From Candidatus Woesearchaeota archaeon (GTDB lineage Archaea; Nanobdellota; Nanobdellia; Woesearchaeales; SKIA01), in the NCBI GenBank assembly GCA_007116645.1, contig SKIA01000040.1, positions 1 through 26,411 on the forward strand: a DNA stretch of 26,411 nucleotides, written 5' to 3'. Of the stretch, positions 1 through 6,058 are shown piece after piece. A program made the position numbers and the translations under genes. The notes under the pieces were generated by a model that was not told where the DNA came from, made no database searches, and saw only the letters and a program-made list of their open reading frames with translations. How positions within the stretch are numbered: the first letter of the stretch is position 1; each line of letters opens with the position of its first letter.

Positions 1-689
1 AATTCGTCCGCGTGGGATTTGAACTGGGCATTCCAAGACGCAACATCCTCAGAGTTAAATAATTGATTGGTGAGAATGCGAAGCTCATTTCTAAACATTT
101 CCTTAAGGGAGCGCGCATGGGCAAGAACACGTTTCCATTGCGCAAGATGCTTCTCTTTCTCTTTCATGACCCACTCGTTATCTTGATAATCGCTTTCCCA
201 TCGAGGAGGAGAACCCACAAAGCGAACGAATTCTTCTTGTATTTCTTCGACAATTTTTACTTGTCGGCGCAAAACAGATTCTAATGTGTTTACAACGCTC
301 TGAATGGCTGTAACATCAACTTCTTTGTCAAGCGCTTTAGCCAATGCTGACAGGTCTTTTTTTAGACGTGTCGCGTGGAGTGCTGCAGTCTGCTCAATGC
401 CGAGTTGACGCGATAAACAGCCATGGAAATCAGAATAGCGTTTTCGCTGCTGATTATACCACCTACGATATGTCTTAGTAACCCATGATCTTGGATGACG
501 AAGGGTTCCTCCTTGAAATGGCAAATGTCTGTTCTCATGGTCATATGTCATCAACTCAATTTGTTGAAACAATACTATCTTTCGTTCTACAACAAAAACG
601 AGTTCTTGCACGGAGCGAATAAGAGAGAGTACATCTTTTTCCGGCATGTCCCAAGAGGTGCCTTTTAGCGAGTGAAGGATATCAAACAT
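1..689 (-). CDS. Helical protein of unknown function, 3' end cut by the window edge
   Basis: The minus strand is open for 229 codons from an ATG at 689 to the window edge with no stop, so this is a partial gene. I do not recognise the product. It is rich in charged residues and looks mostly alpha-helical, with long Leu/Lys/Glu stretches typical of coiled coils after about residue 100. A very basic segment lies at about residues 62-85 (many Arg, Trp and Tyr, for example RRWYNQQRKRY), which could bind nucleic acid, but that is inference. I see no signal peptide or membrane segment. The ATG lies only 3 nt after the 3' end of the tRNA-Ala gene and there is no room for its own promoter, so it is probably read from the tRNA promoter. 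Open frame clear; function unknown. Confidence 0.8.
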   Translation of the reverse strand, partial: MFDILHSLKGTSWDMPEKDVLSLIRSVQELVFVVERKIVLFQQIELMTYDHENRHLPFQGGTLRHPRSWVTKTYRRWYNQQRKRYSDFHGCLSRQLGIEQTAALHATRLKKDLSALAKALDKEVDVTAIQSVVNTLESVLRRQVKIVEEIQEEFVRFVGSPPRWESDYQDNEWVMKEKEKHLAQWKRVLAHARSLKEMFRNELRILTNQLFNSEDVASWNAQFKSHADE

Positions 690-692
690 CTC

Positions 693-764
693 TGGACTCG
701 CCGGGAGTCGAACCCGGAGTCTCTCCATAGCCAATGGAGTGTCCTACCATTAGACCACGAGCCC
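693..764 (-). tRNA. tRNA-Ala (anticodon GGC)
   Basis: The minus strand folds into a full cloverleaf. The acceptor stem GGGCTCG pairs with CGAGTCC and includes the G3:U70 pair that marks tRNA-Ala. The anticodon stem is CTCCA/TGGAG with loop TTGGCTA, giving anticodon GGC. The T arm CCGGGTTCGACTCCCGG is perfect. CCA is not encoded; the discriminator base is A at 693. A TTTAAA box centred at 793.5 would start transcription near 767, a few bases before the mature 5' end. The next gene starts at 689. Confidence 0.96.
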
Positions 765-790
765 GTTCATAAGAAGAAACAAAGAAGGTG

Positions 791-796
791 TTTAAA
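791..796 (-). promoter_or_regulatory. TATA-like box of the tRNA-Ala transcript
   Basis: TTTAAA on the minus strand is centred 26.5 nt before position 767, just ahead of the tRNA 5' end at 764. It directly abuts a T run (794-800, minus strand) that follows the histone stop codon and may end the histone transcript. Confidence 0.5.
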
Positions 797-803
797 AAAG
801 TAT

Positions 804-1031
804 TTAGAACGAACCAGTATCAAAGGCCAAACGAATGTCTCGGGCCTTGACAGTTTTTCTTCCTGAGTGCTTTGCAATTTTAACTGCAGACTCTGAGATG
901 TTATGTGCGATATCTGACAATTCTTGTGCCATACGTTCAGCACCAGCAGCAGAAACACGCTTTGCGCCACTGTCTGACATGATGCGTTCAACTGGTGCTA
1001 CTGGAATTGGTGTTAATGATTTTCTTGGCAT
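804..1031 (-). CDS. Archaeal histone
   Basis: A 75-residue single histone fold that wraps and compacts DNA as dimers and higher multimers. After a short N-terminal extension comes the typical start of helix 1 (PIPVAPVERIM, residues 8-18). The central helix follows, then the hallmark motif AKHSGRKTVKARDI near residues 53-66, whose RKTVK loop contacts DNA. It is slightly longer than the usual 66-69 residues because of the extra N-terminal MPRKSLT. The TATA-like box at 1052-1059 suggests a leaderless mRNA. A T run immediately follows the stop codon. It sits between two tRNA genes on the same strand. Family assignment is secure. Confidence 0.96.
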   Translation of the reverse strand: MPRKSLTPIPVAPVERIMSDSGAKRVSAAGAERMAQELSDIAHNISESAVKIAKHSGRKTVKARDIRLAFDTGSF

Positions 1032-1051
1032 GCTAATGCTAATACGCGCAC

Positions 1052-1059
1052 CTATTTAA
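1052..1059 (-). promoter_or_regulatory. TATA-like box of the histone gene
   Basis: An AT-rich box (minus strand TTAAATA) is centred about 25 nt upstream of the histone ATG at 1031. This matches the leaderless spacing seen at most promoters in this window. Confidence 0.5.
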
Positions 1060-1098
1060 CCTTTTTGGCAAGAATACAACGATAAACAGCAGGATTAA

Positions 1099-1182
1099 CG
1101 CCGCAACCCGGATTTGAACCGGGACGCCCGTGAGGGCACAGAGTTCCAGTCTGTTCCAATAACCAGATTATGGGATTGCGGC
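1099..1182 (-). tRNA. tRNA-Ser (anticodon GGA)
   Basis: The acceptor stem GCCGCAA pairs with TTGCGGC, and the discriminator G at 1099 is usual for serine. The anticodon stem ACAGA/TCTGT encloses loop CTGGAAC, giving anticodon GGA (codons UCC/UCU). The long variable arm GCCCTCACGGGC is diagnostic of a class II tRNA such as serine. The T arm CCCGGTTCAAATCCGGG is intact. No CCA is encoded and no intron is seen. Its 5' end lies 13 nt after the stop codon of the LAGLIDADG gene, and I see no convincing TATA box of its own, so it may be processed from a longer transcript. Confidence 0.95.
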
Positions 1183-1195
1183 CTATTCCATCGAA

Positions 1196-1888
1196 TTATG
1201 TGTTTGTTTTTGAATGTAACGCTTTACTTAGTGTCCGGGTTTTATTATCGTGCCAAAAACCGATCAATTTCGCGTATCTTCTTCTCATCGCATAATTGCT
1301 AATTATAAGTATGTGGACTTGGGAGTGATTTTTGTTCTTGGGCGTGAAGGTGTACGTTCTATGGACAATGTCCAGTGATTTGAATGCTTCACTTAATTGT
1401 TTCATTCCTTGATGATTCACTGTTTGTACTCGAATAACTTCATTGCTTACATAGGCTTCCGCGGAGTAGAATGCGCGAATCCACGCGATCAAGTAATATC
1501 TTGTGTTCATGACAAATTCAGGAATCACCCAATCATGAGTGCTAAAACATCCCAATTCGAGCAAATCAATAGCCGTAGATTTTGAAGTTAACTGTACAGA
1601 ATAGAAATTGATTTCTTTAGTAATACTAAGTTTTTTGTTATAAATCGAAGAGATAAAATGTTTGAATGTGTGTAGCATGTTTTGATCATCAGGAAAAAAT
1701 GTGATTTGCCATCTTTCATATGTTTCTTCCACTCGATGCACAACATTCCCATCTCCCGCAAGAAACCCACATAGTGCAGCCTTCATACACATGGCTTGTT
1801 CATCTGTCCTAATACGTGCATGCTCGAGGTCATGCACACGGGTCCAGCGTCTGTTGGCAACCAATGAATTTCGCTCGCACACTCCCAT
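1196..1888 (-). CDS. Free-standing LAGLIDADG-type endonuclease-like protein
   Basis: A 230-residue protein with two LAGLIDADG-like repeats, as in monomeric homing endonucleases. Motif 1 is CGFLAGDGNVV (residues 40-50, acidic Asp46). Motif 2 is WIRAFYSAEAYV (136-147, acidic Glu144). These acidic residues would bind the metal ions used to cut DNA. The N-terminal 40 residues are basic (RRWTRVHDLEHARIR) and could help DNA binding. No intron or intein host is visible, so it is free-standing; it may be an active endonuclease or a domesticated DNA-binding protein. A TATA box at 1908-1915 lies just upstream, so it has its own promoter between the phosphoesterase and tRNA-Ser genes. Family call fairly firm; activity unknown. 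Confidence 0.78.
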   Translation of the reverse strand: MGVCERNSLVANRRWTRVHDLEHARIRTDEQAMCMKAALCGFLAGDGNVVHRVEETYERWQITFFPDDQNMLHTFKHFISSIYNKKLSITKEINFYSVQLTSKSTAIDLLELGCFSTHDWVIPEFVMNTRYYLIAWIRAFYSAEAYVSNEVIRVQTVNHQGMKQLSEAFKSLDIVHRTYTFTPKNKNHSQVHILIISNYAMRRRYAKLIGFWHDNKTRTLSKALHSKTNT

Positions 1889-1907
1889 GTAAGAAGTATG
1901 TGTTCGC

Positions 1908-1915
1908 GCTTATAA
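1908..1915 (-). promoter_or_regulatory. TATA box of the LAGLIDADG gene
   Basis: TTATAAGC on the minus strand is centred about 23.5 nt from the ATG at 1888, slightly closer than the 26.5 nt seen elsewhere. Because TTATAA is symmetric it could also fire on the plus strand. Confidence 0.6.
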
Positions 1916-1926
1916 TGAGTTGCGGC

Positions 1927-1941
1927 CGTGCATGTCCAGTG
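1927..1941 (-). promoter_or_regulatory. 15-bp element upstream of a TATA box, copy 1
   Basis: CACTGGACATGCACG (minus strand) is found again exactly at 11737-11751. Both copies lie 11-12 nt upstream of a TTATAAGC box that drives a minus-strand gene. This would suit an operator or activator site. Two exact 15-bp copies could occur by chance in 26 kb; the matched spacing is what makes it notable. Confidence 0.35.
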
Positions 1942-1942
1942 G

Positions 1943-2641
1943 TCACTTTTTACCGAGTCGCTCAACATCATGCACAGTCCCAAAGGCCAGTGCTTTGCTA
2001 TCCACAAGAGCGTGAACAGAGAATTTACTAACGTCTGAGAGAAAGGGCGATAAGAACTTGCCTGAGAGAACGTCAGTGCCTTCTGTGAGCGAGAACATGC
2101 TGGGAAGCACCACCAACTGCTTTTTTTGCCAGGTACCTACAAGGTAGCATTTCACCAACTCTGAGCGCACGCCATCGCTAATCGAGATTGCCGGGTGTTC
2201 GTGGCCGATGACGATTCTTTCGTACGCTGCAGTTGACACGGGAAGTTTGTCGCCGTGCACAAATAGTGTTTGGTCAACCAGAAACTCTTCTGTCAAGGTC
2301 ACGCCAAACTTTTCCGCGATAGGAAAGAGCACAGGATCATGGTTTCCCACAACAAGCACTACTTGCCGATTTTTTGCTAGTAGCTCTAACGTCCGCTTTG
2401 CGTACCGCCACTCAGAATCACTGATGCGCCCAAACGAATGTTTGAAGTCGCCATTGACAATGACAATCTCTGGTTTTGCGTGTGCAAGAATACGGGAGAG
2501 TCGTTTGAACAAAACTTCAAACTCTCCAGAAGGAATCTGCACGCCCTTTTGACGCATCTCCGCCTCGTACCCTAAGTGCAGGTCAGCGACTGCTAAGACC
2601 TTGCTTTCAGGAAAATATACTGCGCCGTCGATAAATTGCAT
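1943..2641 (-). CDS. Metallophosphoesterase, calcineurin-like (COG1407 type)
   Basis: A 232-residue phosphoesterase with all the metal-binding motifs of the family in order: DLH (Asp20, His22), NGD (63-65), GNHD (99-102), HGD (129-131) and GHEHP (146-150). These bind two metal ions and hydrolyse a phosphoester; the natural substrate of this archaeal group is not known to me. I start at the ATG at 2641 because the protein then begins MQFIDGAVYF, as expected; an upstream extension would be low-complexity and overlap the TFE stop. It follows TFE by 37 nt and is probably in its operon. Members of this family are often linked with Lhr-type helicases, one of which lies 5 kb away. Confidence 0.88.
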   Translation of the reverse strand: MQFIDGAVYFPESKVLAVADLHLGYEAEMRQKGVQIPSGEFEVLFKRLSRILAHAKPEIVIVNGDFKHSFGRISDSEWRYAKRTLELLAKNRQVVLVVGNHDPVLFPIAEKFGVTLTEEFLVDQTLFVHGDKLPVSTAAYERIVIGHEHPAISISDGVRSELVKCYLVGTWQKKQLVVLPSMFSLTEGTDVLSGKFLSPFLSDVSKFSVHALVDSKALAFGTVHDVERLGKK

Positions 2642-2678
2642 AGGAGAAGAAAAAGAGAGTAAAAGAAAAAAGTTGTGC

Positions 2679-3185
2679 CTAGAAAGGCACTTCTGCTTTT
2701 TTGAGCTCATCCACGCGTTGCGTTAAGAACTCAATGGTTCGAGCATTGTCTTGCTGGTTCATGATTTCAGAACACTCAGGACAACGGAACTCATACTCAA
2801 CAGCTCGCTCAAAGTCCATTCTTGTACATGCAGCTTCGCACATAAAGAATTGTGAGCCTTGCTCTTTTTTGAGCCGTTCTTGCATTTTTGCAAGCTTTGC
2901 AGTGTGGATTTTTCCTACTAAGTGTGAAATCTGGTCCTTGTTAAAGTTCCAGTAGCAGATGTACCAGCCTTTCTTCTTGTCTTTCTTGCGGTTGAATGTC
3001 AAGATGTTGTGCTCGTAGCAGCGATACAGGATGTTTCTCATCTGATGAATCTCGATGTCGAGATCTTCTGCGATGATGAATTCTGAAACATTCTGCTTGT
3101 CAAATAGGTATGCGACTGCAGGCAGTGCGTCCTCGCCGACGAGTTCTCGTACGACATTATCAACCAGTTTTTGTGTGATTTTCAT
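2679..3185 (-). CDS. tfe: Transcription factor E (TFE, TFIIE-alpha homologue)
   Basis: A 168-residue general transcription factor that stabilises the open promoter complex with archaeal RNA polymerase. The N-terminal half (about 1-95) is the winged-helix domain that contacts the polymerase clamp and the non-template strand. A charged helical linker (about 95-112) leads to a C-terminal zinc ribbon with Cys116, Cys120, Cys135 and Cys138 (CEAAC and CPEC). Length is normal for the family. It starts 8 nt after the stop of the small zinc protein (3194-3409), with a purine-rich GAGGGG stretch ahead of the ATG, so the two appear co-transcribed, followed by the phosphoesterase. Confidence 0.95.
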   Translation of the reverse strand: MKITQKLVDNVVRELVGEDALPAVAYLFDKQNVSEFIIAEDLDIEIHQMRNILYRCYEHNILTFNRKKDKKKGWYICYWNFNKDQISHLVGKIHTAKLAKMQERLKKEQGSQFFMCEAACTRMDFERAVEYEFRCPECSEIMNQQDNARTIEFLTQRVDELKKAEVPF

Positions 3186-3193
3186 TGTTTGTT

Positions 3194-3409
3194 TTACCCC
3201 TCAACTTCAACTAAGCTTTCTTCTTTTGTCCATGCACCTAGACAGGCTAGGCTGCAAAACGAAAAGCTGTCTGCGTCGTCTTTGATTTTCCAGTGCGCTT
3301 TTACGGTAAAGTAATCCTTAGCTTTCGTAACTGTTTGACGGCAGTGCTCGCACGTCATGGTCTGTTGCGATTGCTTCCATTCTTTTGGGATGTTTTGGAA
3401 ATACTTCAT
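3194..3409 (-). CDS. Small treble-clef zinc protein, function unknown
   Basis: A 71-residue protein with two cysteine pairs: Cys20-x2-Cys23 (TCEHC) and Cys52-x3-Cys56 (FCSLAC). The FCSxxC signature followed by a Trp resembles MYM/TRASH-like treble-clef zinc fingers. No membrane or signal sequence. It is the first full gene of the run leading to TFE, 8 nt upstream of it, which suggests a link to transcription, but this is inference from position only. The start ATG at 3409 overlaps by 4 nt the stop of a possible 15-codon leader ORF (3406-3453). The nearest strong TATA box is at 3499-3506, giving a leader of about 67 nt. Confidence 0.72.
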   Translation of the reverse strand: MKYFQNIPKEWKQSQQTMTCEHCRQTVTKAKDYFTVKAHWKIKDDADSFSFCSLACLGAWTKEESLVEVEG

Positions 3410-3498
3410 TCGTTAAGCTTTTGCATGAAAGCCTCTAAACGTGTTACCGTCATCTAAGGTCCCCAAATTTTGCCAGAATGTAATAATGGTAAAATCAG

Positions 3499-3506
3499 TA
3501 TATAAA
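3499..3506 (-). promoter_or_regulatory. TATA box of the zinc protein-TFE-phosphoesterase run
   Basis: TTTATATA (minus strand) would start transcription near 3476, leaving a leader of about 67 nt before 3409. The surrounding gap 3410-3544 has no other convincing gene. Confidence 0.5.
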
Positions 3507-3544
3507 GTTTATGGTTTTATCATACCTTCTTGAGAACACAATTA

Positions 3545-3877
3545 CTAGTGAGTGTCAACATCGTCTGCTTCGGCAATAAGAGATGCTGCTGAGGAGCGCT
3601 CCTCACGTAAGTCTTTGCTTCCACAATAGCCACAGGTGACGTTTTCGGCATCTGGGCGAAAACGGTTTACGAAATCGCATTTACCACAGACCAAAGTTTT
3701 TTTCTGAACAGGATCAGCATTATAGTGCGTTTTCTTCTCAGAAAGGCCTTTATCGCCACGAATGCGACCGTGACGACCATCATAACACTCTGCACACAAG
3801 AACACATTTGCAGAAATATATCGCACATCACCGCTTGAGACTGTCTTACCACATTGCTTGCACACCGTTTGAACCAT
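3545..3877 (-). CDS. Double zinc-ribbon protein with eight cysteines, function unknown
   Basis: A 110-residue soluble protein with four CxxC knuckles: Cys6/9, Cys28/31, Cys64/67 and Cys82/85. The first two pairs and the last two pairs would each form one zinc site. The linker (about 35-60) is basic and Gly/Arg-rich (CYDGRHGRIRGDKG), hinting at nucleic acid binding. The C-terminus is acidic. I use the ATG at 3877 because a TATA box is centred exactly 26.5 nt upstream; an in-frame TTG at 3883 is less likely. It is transcribed alone between aIF2-gamma and the TFE run. I do not recognise the family. Confidence 0.78.
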   Translation of the reverse strand: MVQTVCKQCGKTVSSGDVRYISANVFLCAECYDGRHGRIRGDKGLSEKKTHYNADPVQKKTLVCGKCDFVNRFRPDAENVTCGYCGSKDLREERSSAASLIAEADDVDTH

Positions 3878-3899
3878 GCCCAAATTATGGAGGTGTGCG

Positions 3900-3907
3900 T
3901 ATATAAA
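3900..3907 (-). promoter_or_regulatory. TATA box of the eight-cysteine zinc protein
   Basis: TTTATATA on the minus strand, centred 26.5 nt from the ATG at 3877; this decides the start codon and implies a leaderless mRNA. Confidence 0.7.
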
Positions 3908-3912
3908 ACTAT

Positions 3913-5139
3913 TTACGCTTCCTTTGATCCGCCAGAAACGACGCCAAAGCCGATGAGGCGAAAGCGTGTGCCGGTCCGGCGAGAAATCGAGATGCGATCG
4001 CCCTCAGATGCACAAACAGGTTTTCGCAAAGAAACAGTAATCTCGTCCTTTCCAAGCTCAGTGACCACTCCAACAGTAGCCGCTGAGTGAACGTTAAGCA
4101 TGAGTAGTTCTTTGAGCTTAAGTGGCTCGATAGCCCCTTCAACCCCTACGACGCGCTCAAGAAGACTTGTTTTTAGCTTTAACGAGTACCATACGGGCGG
4201 AAGCGTTCCTGGGTGACCAACTACTGAGCCCACGAGCGAATCAGATTTGACAAGACCCGGGTCAAGGGTTGTCATCATAGCAGATGAACCGCCTGGTGTG
4301 AGCGAATCAGCTGAATCGCCTCCGGACATAAGTGACGTAACTGATGTAGTAATAGGATGAGCAACTTTCTTATTTTGCTCTTCAACAACTCGTCCTGGAC
4401 GTATTTCTAGCGCGTCACCAACAGAGAATCGTCCTTGAATCACTGAGCCGCCAAGAACTCCGCCCTTAAGTTTTTTCGGATGTGTTCCTGGTTTGTTAAT
4501 ATCAAAGCTTCGAGCAACAAAGAAAAGCGGGTTTTCTTTAAGGTCGCGCTTAGGAGTAGGAATCGTTTCTTGAATCGTTGCGATAAGCGCATCAATGTTT
4601 ACGTCGTGTAATGCACTGATAGGAACGACGGGTGCGTCTTTGAACTCTGTTTTTTCAAGAAATGCACGAATCTGCTCATAATTTTTTTGTGCTCGATCTA
4701 ACGAGACAACATCAATCTTATTTTGCACAACAATAACATTTTTGATACCAGCAACTTGCAAAGCCATTAAGTGCTCAACTGTTTGAGGCTGCGGGCAGTG
4801 CTCGTTTGCAGCCACCATTAAAATAGCTCCATCCATTAAGGAAGCGCCAGACAACATTGTTGCCATGAGACTTTCGTGACCTGGAGCGTCAATTAAAGAA
4901 ATTTTTCTCACAACCTTTGTCTTCTTACCATCAACTTCTTCTTTGGTGGTAAATTGGTCAATATCTTTCTTGCCCGTAATTGATCTGATAATACAATCAG
5001 CATAGCCAAGACGAATAGTGATACCGCGTTTTAGCTCTTCAGAGTGCGTGTCAGCCCACTTACCAGACAATCGCTCAGTAAGCGTGGTCTTGCCGTGATC
5101 TACGTGTCCGACAAGGCCGATGTTGACTTCAGGTTGCAT
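3913..5139 (-). CDS. eif2g: Translation initiation factor aIF2, gamma subunit
   Basis: A 408-residue GTPase that, with the alpha and beta subunits, carries initiator Met-tRNA to the small ribosomal subunit. GTPase motifs are clear: GHVDHGKT (residues 11-18), the switch I segment RGIT (38-41), DAPGH (84-88) and NKID (140-143). Two beta-barrel domains follow. I choose the ATG at 5139 because a TATA box is centred exactly 26.5 nt upstream; an ATG at 5151 would leave only 14.5 nt. Odd: the zinc-knuckle insertion that normally lies between switch I and DAPGH in this family has no cysteine cluster here; residues 49-80 contain a single Cys (49) and a Lys-rich loop instead. Family assignment is secure. 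Confidence 0.96.
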   Translation of the reverse strand: MQPEVNIGLVGHVDHGKTTLTERLSGKWADTHSEELKRGITIRLGYADCIIRSITGKKDIDQFTTKEEVDGKKTKVVRKISLIDAPGHESLMATMLSGASLMDGAILMVAANEHCPQPQTVEHLMALQVAGIKNVIVVQNKIDVVSLDRAQKNYEQIRAFLEKTEFKDAPVVPISALHDVNIDALIATIQETIPTPKRDLKENPLFFVARSFDINKPGTHPKKLKGGVLGGSVIQGRFSVGDALEIRPGRVVEEQNKKVAHPITTSVTSLMSGGDSADSLTPGGSSAMMTTLDPGLVKSDSLVGSVVGHPGTLPPVWYSLKLKTSLLERVVGVEGAIEPLKLKELLMLNVHSAATVGVVTELGKDEITVSLRKPVCASEGDRISISRRTGTRFRLIGFGVVSGGSKEA

Positions 5140-5161
5140 ATTATCAGCCATGAGTGCGCGA

Positions 5162-5169
5162 CTTATAAA
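5162..5169 (-). promoter_or_regulatory. TATA box of the aIF2-gamma gene
   Basis: TTTATAAG on the minus strand lies directly after the eS6 stop codon and is centred 26.5 nt before the ATG at 5139. It supports that start over 5151 or further upstream. Confidence 0.75.
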
Positions 5170-5170
5170 C

Positions 5171-5560
5171 CTATGCCTGCTCCTCAGCAGGAGCTTCGGT
5201 AGGAGCATCTAAAGGCTCTTTACCCTCTTTGACAATGACGACGTTTAGTTGTGCAGTGTTAGGACCAACAGTGTTTCCTGCGATGGTTCTACGTGAGCGC
5301 ATACCCTTTCGTTTTGAGCGAAATCCAACTCCACCCGCAATCAAGATTTTTCTTCTCACAGCACCTTCAACGTCTCTACGCATAGGAAAACCAGCGTTAT
5401 CTGAACCGCCAACGATTTTGAATTCGTAACCAGTCTTATCGATCATTTCACCCTTGAAGGTGTTACCCATTTTGAGACCAAACAAAGGTTTAGGCTCTGC
5501 AAAGGTAAGTGGCGTTGTTTTTCCTGTCTTCGGATTCCCGACATTAATTTTAAGTTCCAT
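5171..5560 (-). CDS. rps6e: Ribosomal protein eS6
   Basis: A 129-residue protein of the small ribosomal subunit, of a family found only in archaea and eukaryotes. The N-terminus MELKINVGNPKTGKT, the central segment GGSDNAGFPMRRDVEG and the basic RSKRKGMRSRRT stretch are typical of eS6. The C-terminal tail is short, acidic and Ala/Pro/Glu-rich (APTEAPAEEQA), as in archaeal members that lack the long eukaryotic phosphorylated tail. Unlike most genes here it has a clear Shine-Dalgarno sequence. The aIF2-gamma gene follows with its own TATA box; eS6 and aIF2-gamma are often neighbours in archaea. Confidence 0.95.
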   Translation of the reverse strand: MELKINVGNPKTGKTTPLTFAEPKPLFGLKMGNTFKGEMIDKTGYEFKIVGGSDNAGFPMRRDVEGAVRRKILIAGGVGFRSKRKGMRSRRTIAGNTVGPNTAQLNVVIVKEGKEPLDAPTEAPAEEQA

Positions 5561-5564
5561 TCGT

Positions 5565-5572
5565 ATCCTCCC
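5565..5572 (-). promoter_or_regulatory. Shine-Dalgarno site of eS6
   Basis: GGGAGGAT on the minus strand lies about 6 nt before the ATG at 5560. It stands out because most promoter-proximal genes in this window are leaderless. Confidence 0.7.
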
Positions 5573-5617
5573 GAGGAGCTATTTCATCCTCAGCAAACAA
5601 AGAGAAAGCCCTTTTGT

Positions 5618-6004
5618 TTAAAAGCGTGACTCTTTGCGGGTCCGCTCAGGAAGATTAAGCTGGTTACAAATCGATTTCTGCCAGTCTTGTGCGAGTCTGC
5701 GGATGTCCAAGCGAGTATCCACCGGACCTGCTAAAGCGGCGATTGGAACAATTTCTCCGCCATAATTTGATGAGACATCAAAGATCAAGGTACTTTTTCG
5801 AGCAAAAGGCGTCTTAGCTTCCTGACGAATATCAGGGTATCCATTTCTTTGAAATTGCACGTATAATGATTCAGCCACCTCCTCAATACTTAATCCTAAA
5901 AAATCTGCACTGAAGTGATTTTGAAATGAGCATGCCACCTTAGCCAGTCTATTTACAGAGTATATTCCGGGCGTAACCAATTCGCGAGGGGGTTTGTATA
6001 TCAT
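5618..6004 (-). CDS. Protein of unknown function, 128 residues
   Basis: An uncharacterised soluble protein starting MIYKPPRELVTPGIYSVNRL. It contains mixed helix and strand segments, no membrane span, no cysteine cluster and no motif I recognise. The middle part (STLIFDVSSNYGGEIVPIAAL) looks like a beta-hairpin core. The C-terminus is basic. I start at ATG 6004 because the shared TATA box at 6030-6037 is centred 29.5 nt upstream; a TTG at 6025 would lie too close to the box. It is divergent from the NOG1-like GTPase and could be co-regulated with it. A TTTTAAA stretch near its stop codon may serve as promoter for eS6. Confidence 0.65.
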   Translation of the reverse strand: MIYKPPRELVTPGIYSVNRLAKVACSFQNHFSADFLGLSIEEVAESLYVQFQRNGYPDIRQEAKTPFARKSTLIFDVSSNYGGEIVPIAALAGPVDTRLDIRRLAQDWQKSICNQLNLPERTRKESRF

Positions 6005-6029
6005 AAGAGAGATTAGTAGAAACAAGGCA

Positions 6030-6037
6030 TTTATAAG
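6030..6037. promoter_or_regulatory. Shared symmetric TATA box of a divergent gene pair
   Basis: TTTATAAG contains the palindrome TTATAA (centre 6033.5). It lies 25.5 nt from the plus-strand ATG at 6059 and 29.5 nt from the minus-strand ATG at 6004. No other TATA-like box is seen in the 54-nt gap, so it probably drives both genes. Confidence 0.6.
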
Positions 6038-6058
6038 TTACACGCTGTTTTAGTCGAT

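Noticed and set aside
63..544. Two short open frames (63-284 plus, 362-544 minus) near the left edge
   Set aside because: Both lie in other frames of the 229-codon minus-strand gene that runs off the edge, and have no promoter or recognisable product.
1362..1377. Palindrome TGGACAATGTCCA with a partial match to the 15-bp promoter element
   Set aside because: Only 10 bp match, it lies inside the LAGLIDADG coding sequence, and no TATA box is nearby.
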